Assembly: GCA_902489295.1 (NCBI GenBank)
Contig: CABTZM010000126.1
Location: 1 to 6,377, forward strand
DNA: 6,377 bases
Reading direction: 5' to 3'
From: an uncultured Collinsella sp.
Lineage (GTDB): Bacteria; Actinomycetota; Coriobacteriia; Coriobacteriales; Coriobacteriaceae
A model generated the notes under the pieces. That model saw nothing but the letters and a program-made list of their open reading frames with translations, had not been told where the DNA came from and ran no database searches. Each line of letters opens with the position of its first letter. Positions within the stretch are counted from its first letter, which is position 1. Made by a program: the position numbers and the translations under genes. Positions 5,505 through 6,377 of this stretch are shown in pieces.

Positions 5505-5978
5505 CTACTCCTCCCAGTAGGCGTCGGCAAGCAGCTTAAAGCAGATCTTCTTGACCGGCTGCGCGCCATCGCCCGGGAACTCGAGCGTGGGCATGTGAGG
5601 CTCGCCGGCAACGAACAGGGCGAACTTGTCGTCGGCCAGATCGCCGGCGATCGAGGCGTCGGAATCGACCAGGTCGTAGTCGTCCTTCTCGTCGAACTCC
5701 TGGACCAGCGTCAGGCTGCCCGTGGCGACCTTAAAGGCCTCACGACCCTCAACATCGATCTGCACATCGTGATAGCGCTGATGCGTCTCATAGTGAGCGT
5801 CGGCCTCGGGACGCGTCGTGGGGGCCATGACGTTCGCAAAGACCTTGTCACCCAGAATCGGATGGCTGCCGACCTCAAGCTCTGCCGGATCGTTCTCCTC
5901 GAGCCAATCGATCAGCACGTCGAGGCCCTTGAGCATGCCGCGGTATTCCTCGATATCGCCCAGTGCACCGTAAATCAT
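5505..5978 (-). CDS. YhcH/YjgK/YiaL (NanQ)-family protein, probable sugar anomerase
   Basis: This 157-aa protein belongs to the YhcH/YjgK/YiaL (DUF386) cupin-like family, whose best-known member, NanQ, speeds anomer conversion of sialic acid. Family marks seen are the opening MIYGALGDIEEYR, PILGDKVFANV, the metal-site segment YETHQRYHDVQIDVEGRE with Glu64, His66, Asp71 and Gln73, then FVAGEPHMP with His128, and the closing PVKKICFKLLAD. Length is normal (about 150-155). GAGGGG lies 6 nt before the ATG. It is the last gene of a minus-strand set after a PfkB-family kinase and a nagA remnant, which points to amino-sugar, sialic-acid or GalNAc-type catabolism. The actual substrate cannot be told from sequence. 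Confidence 0.9.
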   Translation of the reverse strand: MIYGALGDIEEYRGMLKGLDVLIDWLEENDPAELEVGSHPILGDKVFANVMAPTTRPEADAHYETHQRYHDVQIDVEGREAFKVATGSLTLVQEFDEKDDYDLVDSDASIAGDLADDKFALFVAGEPHMPTLEFPGDGAQPVKKICFKLLADAYWEE

Positions 5979-6010
5979 CTAAATCCCCTCTCGGATCGTC
6001 TCTTTGGCAG

Positions 6011-6136
6011 CTACTCGGTAAACGCGTTACCGACGCTGTTGCCGCCCACATACGTCTCGACCAGGGTAAGGTCGGGATTGAACACGACAAAGTCGGCGTC
6101 GCGCCCCGGCATAATGCTACCGCACTTGTCGTCCAC
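6011..6136 (-). pseudogene. nagA: 3' remnant of nagA (N-acetylglucosamine-6-phosphate deacetylase)
   Basis: The minus strand between the kinase and the YhcH-family gene encodes 41 residues plus TAG that look like the C-terminus of NagA: VDDKCGSIMPGRDADFVVFN, then PDLTLVETYVGG. This matches the family pattern 'G.i.pG.dADlv..d..l.v..t.v.G', where the amidohydrolase chain returns to its small beta-sandwich domain. NagA is about 380 aa, so roughly 90% is missing. The frame stays open upstream to the kinase stop, but those codons do not resemble NagA, and none of the three minus frames in 6137-6183 continues the homology convincingly. No ATG or SD precedes it; the GTG at 6136 is the closest start-like codon. 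The catalytic metal-binding residues are all absent, so this is a relic and not a working enzyme. Confidence 0.72.
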
Positions 6137-6183
6137 ACGGACGAACAAGCGGACAAGCAATACCGGGGCCGACACCCGAGCTC

Positions 6184-6377
6184 TTACAGCTCGGTTACGA
6201 CAACGCCGTTGTAAACCTCGTCCCAGCGGTCCATGACCAGATGGCCAGTCATCGGATCCATGGCATTGAGCTTGCCGCAGGTATTGGCGGTACGCAGCAC
6301 CGTCTCGTCGTCCGCACCGGCAGCGATGGCATGCGCAAAGCCGGCAATGGTGGAGTCGCCGGAGCCCGTAGCGTTAA
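6184..6377 (-). CDS. PfkB-family sugar kinase (LacC/1-phosphofructokinase type), C-terminal part
   Basis: Only the last 63 residues and the TAA stop are in the window; the 5' part lies beyond the right edge. The fragment opens NATGSGDSTIAGFAHAIAAG, the PfkB signature near the C-terminus, with G-S-G-D carrying the anion hole and the catalytic base Asp. The N-x-x-GSGD-(S/A)-T-(I/V)-AG form is typical of tagatose-6-phosphate kinase (LacC) and 1-phosphofructokinase, not ribokinase. The remainder (TCGKLNAMDPMTGHL and a short tail ending VVVTEL) also fits this group. It would phosphorylate a ketohexose phosphate to the bisphosphate for aldol cleavage. With a deacetylase remnant downstream, a GalNAc/tagatose route is an attractive guess, not proven. 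Confidence 0.85.
   Translation of the reverse strand, partial: NATGSGDSTIAGFAHAIAAGADDETVLRTANTCGKLNAMDPMTGHLVMDRWDEVYNGVVVTEL

Noticed and set aside
5132..5539. Plus-strand ORF with VAQLVEHRSRKAG-like peptide
   Set aside because: It is a read-through of the tRNA and its terminator, with no domain and low-complexity Pro/Arg sequence afterwards.
5595..6236. 213-codon plus-strand ORF across the YhcH-family gene and nagA remnant
   Set aside because: It is antisense to three recognisable protein segments and has no domain of its own.

Overview
The window looks like chromosomal sequence from a Coriobacteriia-type actinobacterium, possibly a gut organism such as Collinsella. The clues are high-GC codon use in the metabolic genes, SD-led starts, a mannose-family PTS component, a tRNA gene with encoded CCA, and a hexosamine/tagatose-type sugar cluster. 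Assignment to a genus is inference only; no phylogenetic marker is present.

Left part (1-2232) is accessory-like and visibly less GC-rich. It opens with five copies of an 18-bp repeat in alternating orientation at an exact 40-bp pitch (1-180). A promoter with an extended -10 follows, then a two-gene Phd/YefM-RelE/ParE toxin-antitoxin operon (247-808). Next comes an unusual cluster of about nine half-sites of the type TGACACGTAAAA (839-950), ending in a nearly perfect 51-bp palindrome. It stands directly upstream of a 418-aa Schlafen-type AlbA_2 / GHKL-ATPase / winged-helix protein (976-2232), which is probably its own regulator.

Middle part (2233-4318) holds a DeoR-family repressor (minus strand) transcribed away from an aldose 1-epimerase (galM, plus strand). 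The ~200-bp space between them carries promoter-like and operator-like elements, and galM ends at a strong intrinsic terminator. The repressor and the AlbA_2 gene converge with their stop codons touching.

Right part (4319-6377) begins with a 140-bp intergenic element bounded by 20-bp inverted arms. It is followed by an orphan mannose-family PTS EIIB (minus) in which the phosphorylatable histidine is replaced by tyrosine. A tRNA-Thr(CGT) with its own promoter and TTCG-loop terminator comes next. Last is the 3' end of a minus-strand sugar operon: the C-terminus of a PfkB/LacC-type kinase, a 42-codon remnant of nagA (N-acetylglucosamine-6-phosphate deacetylase), and an intact YhcH/NanQ-family anomerase-like gene with a structured terminator. 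Together these suggest amino-sugar or galactose/tagatose catabolism, with a deletion having removed most of nagA at this site.
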